From Shewanella cyperi (GTDB lineage: Bacteria > Pseudomonadota > Gammaproteobacteria > Enterobacterales > Shewanellaceae): a DNA stretch of 64,000 nt. Of the stretch, positions 9,145-16,782 are shown in pieces; the stretch's first letter is position 1, and every line of letters begins with the position of its first letter. Under the pieces are notes generated by a model. The model was not told the DNA's origin and searched no databases. It worked only from the letters and a program-made list of their open reading frames with translations. The position numbers and the translations under genes were made by a program. The stretch spans positions 1,011,501 through 1,075,500 of the forward strand of contig NZ_CP071501.1 of assembly GCF_017354985.1 (NCBI RefSeq), read 5' to 3'.

Positions 9145-11796
9145 ATGAAGACTTCTGCTGCAATTCTGCTGTTGCTGAGCATGATTGGCGTGAGTGCTTG
9201 CTTACCTCAGGAGCCACAGCAGGTTTCCCAGCCTGAGTTACCCGCCCCGCAGTCGTCGCCGGCAGCGTTAACCCAATCTGAGCTGCAGCGTTTTGCCGAC
9301 AATCTCAAGATTAGCTACCGGGTGCTGACCAATGTCTCCGATGATCAATGTGCCCGGGACAGGGCCGGAGGGCGTTGTTTTCAGGCGGAAATCAGCCTGG
9401 CCTCTCCTTTTGAATTCAGTGCCGCTGACTGGCGAATCTATTTCAGTCAGATGCGGCCGGTACAATCGCTGAATTCCTCCGAGTTTATCATTAACCATAT
9501 CCAGGGCGATCTGCACAGTATCAGCCCTTCGGCCGGCTTCAGCGGTTTCAAGGCCGGCGAGACCAAGGTTCTGCCAATCCGCGCCGACTTTTGGCAACTT
9601 TCCGAAGTCGATGCCATGCCCAACTATTATCTGGTGGCGCCCAATCTCCAGCCCGTGGTAATCGCCAGCACCCAATTGCAGCAGGACCCCGAAACCGGCC
9701 TGGAAGTGCGTCCCTACATGGTGGCGTTCACCGATGAGGAGCGCCAGTTCAAGCGCAGCCCCGAGGATAACTTGCCCTGGGCCAAGGCCAATGTCATTTA
9801 TGAACGCAATCAGGATACCCCGGATAACGCCGAACTCGCCGCTGACAGTCTGTTACCGACACCGCTGCACCAGGAATTACTGCCAGAGCAAGCGCCCGTT
9901 GATCTTAAGAAGGGGATTTCCCCGGTATTTATCGGCACGCAAAGGGCTCCCGTGGCGGCCGCCCTGGCAAGGTTGGCAAGACTGGGTGTGAGAGAAGATT
10001 CCGCCGGTGTCGCGCTGGAGCTGGTCAGTGACCCTTCACTCGCCAGCGAGGGCTACCGACTCGATATCGCCGCGGGGGCCATCAAGATCAGTGCTGCCGG
10101 GGCCGCCGGTTTTTCCTACGGCCTGTCGTCGCTGGCTTCCTTGTTGGATCCCGATTCCCTCCAAATCAGTGCCATGCGTATCCGGGACGAGCCCCACTAT
10201 GGTTTCCGTGGGTTGCATCTGGACCTGGCGCGCAATTTTCACTCCAAACAGCTGCTGCTGAAACTTATCGATGCCATGGCGGCCTACAAACTCAATCGTC
10301 TGCACCTGCATCTTGCCGATGATGAAGGCTGGCGCCTGGAGATAGATGGCTTGCCCGAGTTGACCGACATCGGCAGCAAACGTTGCCACGATCTGGCCGA
10401 AGACAACTGCCTTTTGCCACAGCTGGGCAGTGGCCCGGATCCTGACTCCGCCGTCAACGGTTTCCTCACTAAGGCTGATTATGTGGAGCTGCTGCAATAC
10501 GCGGCCGCCAGGCAAATTCAGGTGATCCCTTCCATGGATATGCCGGGTCATAGCCGCGCCGCCATTAAGGCCATGGAAGCGCGATACCGCCGTTTGTTGG
10601 CCAAGGGTGACAGCAAAGGGGCAACCGAATATCGCCTGCTGGATCCCGAGGATAAGACCCAATACAGCTCGGTCCAATATTACAATGACAATACGCTGAA
10701 CGTCTGTCTCGAATCCACTTTTCACTTTGTAGACAAGGTCATAGATGAAATTGCCAAGCTGCACCAGAGTGCCGGTGTGCCCTTGCAGCTGTATCACATC
10801 GGCGCCGATGAGACCGCCGGTGCCTGGCTGGAATCTCCGGCCTGTGAGGCATTGCTTGCTGCCGACAGCAGCATTGGTGATAAACAGCATCTGGGGGCTT
10901 ACTTTATTGAGCGGGTCAGCACCATGCTGGCCTCCAAGGGCATTACGCCGGCGGGCTGGAGTGATGGTATGGGGCATGTCCGTGCGGATCGCATGCCGGC
11001 CAAGGTGCAAAGTAACAGCTGGGATCTGTTGAGCCATCAGGGGCACAGGGTGGCGCACAGGCAGGCCAATCTTGGCTGGCAACTGGTACTGTCCACGCCC
11101 GAGGTCCTGTATTTTGATTTTCCCTATGAGGCCGATCCCAAGGAACATGGCTATTACTGGGGAGCAAGGCAGAACAACAGTCGCCACCTGTTCAACTTTA
11201 TGACGGACAACCTGCCGGCCAATGCCGAGCAATGGACCGACATTGAGAATCGACCCTACAGCGCCGATGACAGAGCCGGCGAGCAAGTGAGTGAGCCCTT
11301 ACGGCCTGAAAACCGTATTGCAGGGATCCAGGGACAAATTTGGAGCGAAACCCTGAGATCTGATGAGCTGGTGGAATACATGGCTTTCCCACGCCTATTG
11401 ATGCTGGCCGAGCGAGCCTGGCATAAGCCGGATTGGCAAGTGCCTTACCAGTACCAAGGCGCCATCTATAACGCCGACAGCGGATTCTTCAATGCTGAAC
11501 TCAAATTGGCCCAGGCACAGGATTGGTACCGGATTGCCAACCTGTTGGGGCATAAGGAACTCAAAAAACTGGATTTGACCGGCATTGGCTACCGGATCCC
11601 GACGGTAGGCGCGCGCATATCCGAGGGACGTCTGTATGCCAACCTGATATTTCCCGGGCTGGGGATAGAGTACCGCCTGGGAGAGGGCGCCTGGCAAACG
11701 TACCAGGGCAGCATTGAAGTCGGTGCCGGGCCCGTACAGGTACGCGCCGTGGGGGCCGACGGTAAGCGCCGTGGTCGCAGCCTGCAAGTGCAATAG
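9145..11796 (+). CDS. hex: Beta-N-acetylhexosaminidase (GH20) lipoprotein
   Basis: 883-residue chitobiase-type enzyme that should release GlcNAc from chito-oligosaccharides. A lipoprotein signal ends in a GVSAC lipobox (Cys19), so it is tethered to a membrane, probably in the periplasm or on the outer face. Order: chitobiase carbohydrate-binding-like N-terminal domain, GH20 small domain, GH20 barrel (HYGFRGLHLDLARNFH; HLHLADDEGW) with the catalytic Asp-Glu pair in GADE at 553-556, then a C-terminal immunoglobulin-like domain. Substrate-assisted mechanism is a family property. ATG preceded by AAAAGGGGATAATA. It is likely under NagR control through the operator about 245 bases upstream. Confidence 0.95.
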   Translation: MKTSAAILLLLSMIGVSACLPQEPQQVSQPELPAPQSSPAALTQSELQRFADNLKISYRVLTNVSDDQCARDRAGGRCFQAEISLASPFEFSAADWRIYFSQMRPVQSLNSSEFIINHIQGDLHSISPSAGFSGFKAGETKVLPIRADFWQLSEVDAMPNYYLVAPNLQPVVIASTQLQQDPETGLEVRPYMVAFTDEERQFKRSPEDNLPWAKANVIYERNQDTPDNAELAADSLLPTPLHQELLPEQAPVDLKKGISPVFIGTQRAPVAAALARLARLGVREDSAGVALELVSDPSLASEGYRLDIAAGAIKISAAGAAGFSYGLSSLASLLDPDSLQISAMRIRDEPHYGFRGLHLDLARNFHSKQLLLKLIDAMAAYKLNRLHLHLADDEGWRLEIDGLPELTDIGSKRCHDLAEDNCLLPQLGSGPDPDSAVNGFLTKADYVELLQYAAARQIQVIPSMDMPGHSRAAIKAMEARYRRLLAKGDSKGATEYRLLDPEDKTQYSSVQYYNDNTLNVCLESTFHFVDKVIDEIAKLHQSAGVPLQLYHIGADETAGAWLESPACEALLAADSSIGDKQHLGAYFIERVSTMLASKGITPAGWSDGMGHVRADRMPAKVQSNSWDLLSHQGHRVAHRQANLGWQLVLSTPEVLYFDFPYEADPKEHGYYWGARQNNSRHLFNFMTDNLPANAEQWTDIENRPYSADDRAGEQVSEPLRPENRIAGIQGQIWSETLRSDELVEYMAFPRLLMLAERAWHKPDWQVPYQYQGAIYNADSGFFNAELKLAQAQDWYRIANLLGHKELKKLDLTGIGYRIPTVGARISEGRLYANLIFPGLGIEYRLGEGAWQTYQGSIEVGAGPVQVRAVGADGKRRGRSLQVQ

Positions 11797-11802
11797 CAGA
11801 GC

Positions 11803-11940
11803 TGATTAGCCTGGAAACGTCCAGCGCGTTCAGTTTAGCGGCCGCATCGATGGTGGCCAACAGCTGTTCTGCTCTGGCATGGCGGTCGATTCCAGATTGG
11901 CTAACTGGCGACCATTAAGAGAAAAGTTGTCTTTCAGCTA
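11803..11940 (-). pseudogene. Possible frameshifted coding remnant (unidentified; weak IS66-like C-terminus)
   Basis: On the minus strand between hex and nagK, two frames read like ordinary protein: LKDNFSLNGRQLANLESTAM up to about 11881, then, after a frame change inside a repetitive CAGAGCAGAACAG, ARAEQLLATIDAAAKLNALD down to about 11803. The second part weakly recalls the C-terminal SLIETAKLNG segment of IS66-type transposases. No start codon or ribosome binding site is seen. It may be a degraded gene or chance. Confidence 0.22.
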
Positions 11941-11955
11941 TTTGTTCAAAAGTTA

Positions 11956-11971
11956 ATGACAGCGCTGTCAT
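11956..11971. promoter_or_regulatory. NagR operator 3 (nagK operon)
   Basis: ATGACAGCGCTGTCAT, a perfect 16-bp palindrome and the most symmetric of the four operators. It overlaps the -35 element of the candidate nagK promoter, so binding would exclude RNA polymerase directly. Confidence 0.88.
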
Positions 11972-11985
11972 TTGTGCTGTAGTAT
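11957..11985 (+). promoter_or_regulatory. Candidate promoter of the nagK operon
   Basis: TGACAG (inside the operator) and TAGTAT with a 17-base spacer, about 80 bases before nagK. Confidence 0.45.
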
Positions 11986-12063
11986 GAACTCAACAACATC
12001 CGCTCAATGTGGCGTTCCCCTGATGCGGCAAGCGCCGGATGAATTTTTGCGATGAGGGTTTTC

Positions 12064-12957
12064 ATGGGTCTGCACCAAAATAAAAAAGGGCAGCTGTATC
12101 TTGGCATCGATGGTGGCGGCAGTAAGTGCCGGGCAACCTTGTATGACTCTGGTGACAGGGTGCTGGGCACAGCGGTGGCCGGACGGGCAAATCCCTTGTT
12201 CGGAGTGGAGGCGACCCTGGCATCGATTCTGGCTGCCACCGAAGGGGCACTCATCGAAGCCGGCTTGTCCATGGCGGCCTGCAGTGACATTAACGCCGGA
12301 ATGGGGCTTGCCGGAGTCAACGTACCGGGTTTGATGGCGCAGATGCGTCAGTGGCAACATCCGTTTGCCCACCTCTTTATCACCTCCGATTTACATACCG
12401 CCTGTCTGGGGGCCCATGGGGGCGGCGAGGGCGCTGTGATTATTACCGGCACCGGCTCCTGTGGTTTTGCCCAGGTGGGAGATGCCCGCTTGTCTCTTGG
12501 TGGCCATGGTTTTGCCTTGGGCGACAAGGGCAGTGGTGCCTGGCTGGGACTGAAGGCCGCCGAGCAGGTGTTGTTGACCCTGGATGGGTTTGGCCAGGCC
12601 ACGGCCCTTGAAGCCAGGCTGTTGGCACACCTTGGCGTTGAAGATGCGTTGGGCATAGTGTCCCGACTCGCGGGGCAGTCATCGGCGACCTTTGCCGCTT
12701 TTGCCCGGGATGTGCTGGAGACCGCCGCGGCCGGTGATGCGATTGCCAATGCCATAGTCACCGAAGGGGGCGCCTATATCAGCGCCATGGCCAAACGCCT
12801 GTTCGAGCTGCAACCACCACGATTTTCCATGATAGGTGGTCTGGCCGAACCGCTGCGTCCCTGGCTCGATGGCGACGTGGTGGCCCGGCTGTCCCCGACA
12901 CTGGCACCGCCGGAATATGGCGCTGTGCTGTACGCCAGGCAGCAACTAACTCAATGA
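12064..12957 (+). CDS. nagK: N-acetylglucosamine kinase (BadF/BcrA family, NagK)
   Basis: 297-residue ASKHA-fold sugar kinase expected to phosphorylate cytoplasmic GlcNAc to GlcNAc-6-phosphate. The phosphate-1 loop LGIDGGGSKCRA is near the N-terminus and phosphate-2 ITGTGSCG near residue 130. The ATG at 12064 is preferred to one 12 bases upstream because GAGGG sits 5 bases before it and inside the longer version. It opens the nagK-nagB-II-nagA-nagX run on the plus strand. Phosphorylation by a kinase fits uptake by the permease NagP rather than by a phosphotransferase system. Confidence 0.92.
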   Translation: MGLHQNKKGQLYLGIDGGGSKCRATLYDSGDRVLGTAVAGRANPLFGVEATLASILAATEGALIEAGLSMAACSDINAGMGLAGVNVPGLMAQMRQWQHPFAHLFITSDLHTACLGAHGGGEGAVIITGTGSCGFAQVGDARLSLGGHGFALGDKGSGAWLGLKAAEQVLLTLDGFGQATALEARLLAHLGVEDALGIVSRLAGQSSATFAAFARDVLETAAAGDAIANAIVTEGGAYISAMAKRLFELQPPRFSMIGGLAEPLRPWLDGDVVARLSPTLAPPEYGAVLYARQQLTQ

Positions 12958-12990
12958 CTCTATGCTTAACAACGACTTAAAGCTTCATAA

Positions 12991-13128
12991 TTAAGGTAAA
13001 CCCAGATGACCAATACCCTAATGGAACCGGTTGTCATGATAGTCGGCCCCTGCGCCGGTAACGACTGATGAAGATGAATTTTTCAAGGCTTAAGGTAACT
13101 CAGATGACCAATACCCTAATGGAACTGG
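12991..13128 (+). repeat. Duplicated nagB-II translation start (two 40-base copies, 98 bases apart)
   Basis: Bases 12991-13030 and 13090-13128 are near-identical, each with TTAAGGTAA as Shine-Dalgarno, then ATGACCAATACCCTAATGGA. The two ATG codons lie at 13006 and 13104. Only the second leads into the full gene. Confidence 0.9.
13006..13068 (+). CDS. 20-codon mini-ORF copying the start of nagB-II
   Basis: Encodes MTNTLMEPVVMIVGPCAGND. The first seven residues equal those of NagB-II, and VMIVG followed by a Gly/Asn/Asp-rich tail echoes VMIVGRGSSDH further into the same protein (from about residue 45). It looks like an internally deleted partial duplicate of the gene start. Its TGA overlaps the ATG at 13068 (TGATG), which is in frame with nagB-II and could allow translational coupling. 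It could be a translated leader peptide or a non-functional remnant. Confidence 0.5.
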   Translation: MTNTLMEPVVMIVGPCAGND

Positions 13129-14102
13129 AGGCCCGTCAGGCTCCCGCGAAAATCTCCGCCCAGCTTGCCGCCAATGCCCAATTGGCAGACGACCTGGGGC
13201 AAAAACTGCGTGAGTTCAAGCCACGCTTTGTGATGATTGTCGGCCGGGGTTCGTCCGATCACGCCGGGGTATTTGCCAAGTACCTGATTGAAATTGAAGC
13301 CGGCATCCCAACCTTTGCCGCTGCTCCCTCGGTGGCCAGTGTCTATGGCAAAAGCTTGCAGCTGGAAGGGGCTTTGGTGATAGTGATCTCCCAATCCGGC
13401 CGCAGTCCCGATATTTTGGCGCAGGCACGGATGGCGAAAAATGCCGGTGCTTTCTGTGTTGCCCTGGTCAATGACGAAACTGCGCCCATCAAGGATATAG
13501 TCGATGTGCTGTTGCCGCTGCGCGCCGGTGAGGAAAAGGCGGTGGCAGCTACCAAGAGTTACCTCTGTACCCTGTCGGCCCTGATCCAGCTGGTGGCGGC
13601 ATGGACCCAAAGTCCATCGTTGCAGCAGGCGGTGGCAAGCTTGCCCCAGGCACTGGATACGGCGGTGGCTGCGGCGCCGCAATTAACCCCTGAGGAATTG
13701 GCCGGGGTCAATAATCTGGTGGTACTGGGCCGGGGACTGGGTTACGCCGTATCCCGGGAAATTGCCCTTAAACTCAAAGAAGTCTGCTCCATACATGCGG
13801 AAGCCTTTTCCAGTGCCGAGTTTTTGCACGGTCCGGTGACCCTGGTGGAGAAAAAGCTCAATATCGTCGATGTGTGTGTGGCCGATGAATCCCACGCCAG
13901 CCATCTGGAGCAGATTGAAAATGTCAGTCAGCGCGGGGCAAGATTGCTGCACCTGAACCAGACCGATATCGGCATACACCCCAGGGTGGCGCCCTTGGCC
14001 TTGTTGCAACGTTTCTATATAGATGTGGCTTCGGTGGCATTGGCCCGTGGAATAGATCCGGATGCCCCTGCCGGTTTGAAAAAGGTTACCCAGACACTCT
14101 GA
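13104..14102 (+). CDS. nagB-II: Glucosamine-6-phosphate deaminase, SIS-domain type (NagB-II)
   Basis: 332 residues with two sugar-isomerase (SIS) domains, as in the isomerase half of GlmS: SQSGRSPD near residue 105 and GRGLGYAVSREIALKLKE with AEAFSSAEFLHGP near 215-255. Converts glucosamine-6-phosphate to fructose-6-phosphate and ammonia. This is the non-orthologous NagB replacement known in Shewanella. The ATG at 13104 has AAGGTAA at the right distance; an in-frame ATG at 13068 would add 12 residues and is preceded by the mini-ORF stop. The 3' end carries a tandem repeat. Confidence 0.93.
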   Translation: MTNTLMELEARQAPAKISAQLAANAQLADDLGQKLREFKPRFVMIVGRGSSDHAGVFAKYLIEIEAGIPTFAAAPSVASVYGKSLQLEGALVIVISQSGRSPDILAQARMAKNAGAFCVALVNDETAPIKDIVDVLLPLRAGEEKAVAATKSYLCTLSALIQLVAAWTQSPSLQQAVASLPQALDTAVAAAPQLTPEELAGVNNLVVLGRGLGYAVSREIALKLKEVCSIHAEAFSSAEFLHGPVTLVEKKLNIVDVCVADESHASHLEQIENVSQRGARLLHLNQTDIGIHPRVAPLALLQRFYIDVASVALARGIDPDAPAGLKKVTQTL

Positions 14103-14143
14103 GCCAGACACTGTTCCAAACACTTTGATCCAGACACTTTGAC
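14089..14143 (+). repeat. Four-copy degenerate 14-base tandem repeat at the nagB-II stop
   Basis: Units CCAGACACTCTGAG, CCAGACACTGTT, CCAAACACTTTGAT and CCAGACACTTTGAC follow directly. The first unit contains the last codons and TGA of nagB-II; the rest fill the spacer to nagA. Slippage here would alter the intergenic spacing, not the reading frame of either gene. Confidence 0.85.
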
Positions 14144-14161
14144 TCAGCCACGGGAGTGAGC

Positions 14162-15295
14162 ATGAAAACCACCTATATCGCCGAGCGTCTGTTTGACGGC
14201 GAGCAGTTTCATCACAATGTGCCGCTGTCGGTGGTCGATGGTCACATAGTGGCCTGGAATACCCTTGCCGGCGGCAGGGAAGTACGTCTCAACGGAACAC
14301 TGGTGCCCGGGTTTATCGATGTGCAGGTCAATGGCGGCGGCGGTGTACTGTTCAACGACTCGCCGACCCTGGCAGGCATTGCAGCCATAGTTGCGGCCCA
14401 CGCCCGCTTTGGCACCACAGCTATGCTGCCGACCCTTATCACAGACCGGCTGGAAGTGATGGAACGGGCCGCCGACGCCGTGGCCGAGGCCCTGGTCAAA
14501 GGGATGCCCGGTGTGTTGGGGATACATTTTGAGGGCCCGCATTTGTCGGTACCGAAAAAAGGCGTGCATCCGCAGCAGCATATCCGCCGCATCGGCGAGC
14601 GGGAGTTGGCGCTGCTGTGCCGTGAGGATCTGGGGCAAAGGCTGGTTACCCTGGCACCGGAAAACGTGGCGCCTGAAGTTATCCGGGCGCTGGTGGATTC
14701 GGGGGCGCGGGTGTGTCTGGGGCATTCCAACGCCGACTATGACACAGTGCAGGTGGCATTGGCGGCAGGCGCCAGCGGCTTCACCCATTTATTCAACGCC
14801 ATGTCGCCACTGACTTCCCGTGAACCCGGCATGGTGGGGGCGGCCTTGGAAAGCCGCGAGGCCTGGTGCGGACTGATTGTCGATGGCCACCATGTGCATC
14901 CCGCGGCGGCTCGCATAGCCATTGCCGCCAAGCCGAAGGGAAAAATTATGCTGGTGACCGATGCCATGCCGCCGGTGGGCCAGGAGCAAGCGTCAAGCTT
15001 TGAACTTTTCGGCTCCCGTGTGCTGCGTCAGGGCGACAGGCTCAATGCCATGACGGGCGAATTGGCCGGTTGTGTGTTGGATATGGCCGGGGCGGTGCAA
15101 AATACGGTTGCCATGCTGGGCGTGGCACAGGCCGAGGCCATCAGGATGGCGACACGTTATCCGGCGGAATTCCTCGGACTGGCCGACAGCATAGGCACTC
15201 TCAAGCCGGGCATGCGTGCCGACATGGTGCTGCTCGATGATGCCGGCAAGTGCCTCGGCACCTGGATGGCCGGGGAGCAGGTTTTTGGCCTGTGA
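14162..15295 (+). CDS. nagA: N-acetylglucosamine-6-phosphate deacetylase (NagA)
   Basis: 377-residue amidohydrolase-fold enzyme producing glucosamine-6-phosphate and acetate in the cytoplasm. Visible motifs in order: IDVQVNGGGGVLFND, HFEGPHLS (metal-binding Glu), CLGHSNADYD and FTHLFNAMSP (metal-binding His), DGHHVHP, and LVTDAMPP with the catalytic Asp. ATG at 14162 follows GGGAG at 14152; a GTG six bases upstream is less well placed. It sits between nagB-II and nagX in the same direction. Confidence 0.96.
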   Translation: MKTTYIAERLFDGEQFHHNVPLSVVDGHIVAWNTLAGGREVRLNGTLVPGFIDVQVNGGGGVLFNDSPTLAGIAAIVAAHARFGTTAMLPTLITDRLEVMERAADAVAEALVKGMPGVLGIHFEGPHLSVPKKGVHPQQHIRRIGERELALLCREDLGQRLVTLAPENVAPEVIRALVDSGARVCLGHSNADYDTVQVALAAGASGFTHLFNAMSPLTSREPGMVGAALESREAWCGLIVDGHHVHPAAARIAIAAKPKGKIMLVTDAMPPVGQEQASSFELFGSRVLRQGDRLNAMTGELAGCVLDMAGAVQNTVAMLGVAQAEAIRMATRYPAEFLGLADSIGTLKPGMRADMVLLDDAGKCLGTWMAGEQVFGL

Positions 15296-15409
15296 ACGGA
15301 TAACCCGATGCGCTAAGGCCCTGGTGGAGCTCGCTCCCTCGGGGCCTGTTTTTATTGGATACGCCAGTGACTCACAATCGATGCTCATAATAATGAAAAG
15401 GATAAGCAG

Positions 15410-16546
15410 ATGCAGGCAACAGAACCACAGGTGAAAAGGCCGCGGTTGATGTCCCTCGATGCCCTGAGGGGCTTTGACATGTTTTGGATCCTCGGTGGTG
15501 AGAAGCTCTTTATGGCGCTGTTTGCCCTGACCGGTTGGTCATTCTGGCAAATGGCCGATACCCAGATGCACCACAGCCAATGGCACGGCTTTACCTTTTA
15601 TGATTTGATTTTCCCGCTGTTTATTTTCCTCTCCGGGGTGGCGCTGGGGCTGTCGCCCAAGCGGCTCGACACCATGGCCGCTGCCGAGCGCATCCCTGTC
15701 TATCGCCATGCGTTTAAACGTTTACTGTTATTGCTGGCCCTGGGCGTGCTCTATAACCATGGTTGGGGCAGTGGCATACCGGCGCATCCCGATGAGGTGC
15801 GTTATGCCAGTGTGCTGGGGCGTATCGCCTTCGCCTGGTTTTTTGCGGCCATGCTGGTATGGCACACGGGTCTGAAAACCCAGCTGCTGGTGGCCATTGC
15901 GCTTCTGGGGGGCTATGGCGCCATGCATCTCTGGCTGCCCTTTCCCGGTGGCGCAGCAGGGCAGTTGACGCCGGAGCACAGCATCAATGCCTGGATAGAC
16001 GGTCAGTTCCTGCCCGGTATCACTTATCAGCACAAAGCCTACGATCCCGAAGGCATACTCTCGACCATACCTGCCATAGTCAATGCCTTGGCCGGCGTCA
16101 TGACCGGCCGCTTTATCGTCAGCAACGGTTCCCAGGGCGACTGGGGCAAGCTGGCAACGCTGGCCGGTGCGGGCGGACTTATGCTGGCGTTGGGCTGGGC
16201 ACTGGATCCCCTGTTACCGGTTAACAAGGATCTTTGGACATCCTCCTTTGTGCTGGTCACCACGGGCTGGAGTTTATTATTGCTGGCCATATTCTATGGG
16301 CTGGTGGATGTACTTGGTGCCAGACGGCTGGCATTTCCCTTTGTGGTGATAGGTGCCAATTCCATCATCATTTACCTGGCATCAAGCCTGATGAATTGGG
16401 ACTACCTCAGTCAGAGCCTTTTTGGTGGCATGATCAATGCGTTACCTGAACCTGCCCGGTTGCTGGGGGCCGCCATGGGCTTTCTTACTGTGCAATGGGT
16501 GTTGCTGCTGTGGATGTATCGCAAGGGCATTTTCATCCGTATTTAA
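15410..16546 (+). CDS. nagX: NagX, polytopic membrane protein (heparan-glucosaminide acetyltransferase-like, DUF5009)
   Basis: 378 residues with about ten hydrophobic segments. The opening RLMSLDALRGFDMFWILGG is the signature of the inner-membrane acyltransferase-like family related to lysosomal heparan-alpha-glucosaminide N-acetyltransferase. It is a regular member of Shewanella and other GlcNAc operons; its exact role is not settled, though a transmembrane acetylation of glucosamine or its oligomers is an attractive idea. ATG preceded by AAGGATAAG. A weak GC-rich hairpin with T-run lies between nagA and this gene (15316-15355) and might reduce downstream expression. Confidence 0.85.
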   Translation: MQATEPQVKRPRLMSLDALRGFDMFWILGGEKLFMALFALTGWSFWQMADTQMHHSQWHGFTFYDLIFPLFIFLSGVALGLSPKRLDTMAAAERIPVYRHAFKRLLLLLALGVLYNHGWGSGIPAHPDEVRYASVLGRIAFAWFFAAMLVWHTGLKTQLLVAIALLGGYGAMHLWLPFPGGAAGQLTPEHSINAWIDGQFLPGITYQHKAYDPEGILSTIPAIVNALAGVMTGRFIVSNGSQGDWGKLATLAGAGGLMLALGWALDPLLPVNKDLWTSSFVLVTTGWSLLLLAIFYGLVDVLGARRLAFPFVVIGANSIIIYLASSLMNWDYLSQSLFGGMINALPEPARLLGAAMGFLTVQWVLLLWMYRKGIFIRI

Positions 16547-16592
16547 GCGCCAGAGATTAAGCTGGCGCGTTCAGCATGGTTGCACAAATGAA

Positions 16593-16608
16593 ATGACAGC
16601 GTTGTCTT
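16593..16608. promoter_or_regulatory. NagR operator 4 (nagP)
   Basis: ATGACAGCGTTGTCTT, one base off the copies before the receptor and hexosaminidase genes. It lies 175 bases before nagP and after a hairpin (GCGCCAG/CTGGCGC, 16547-16568) at the nagX stop. This suggests nagP has its own NagR-controlled promoter, although I cannot place convincing -35 and -10 boxes. Confidence 0.75.
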
Positions 16609-16782
16609 TTGGGTGTGCGTGCTTTAACATCAGTGAAACATGGCGTCAGAGCCCGTTGGAAATTGGCCCCAAGCCACCACGGGTTGGCATGACCCGGGAT
16701 TGGCAGGAGTGGGTGGTACCCTTGATGGATGGTTCGGCTTTTCGCTGAGCTCAATAATAAACGACACATAAGAAGCAGGCAT

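Noticed and set aside
10036-11286. 416-codon open frame on the minus strand
   Set aside because: Antisense of the GH20 hexosaminidase; no recognisable domain.
16689-16748. 19-codon open frame before nagP
   Set aside because: No convincing ribosome binding site and no similarity; probably leader sequence.
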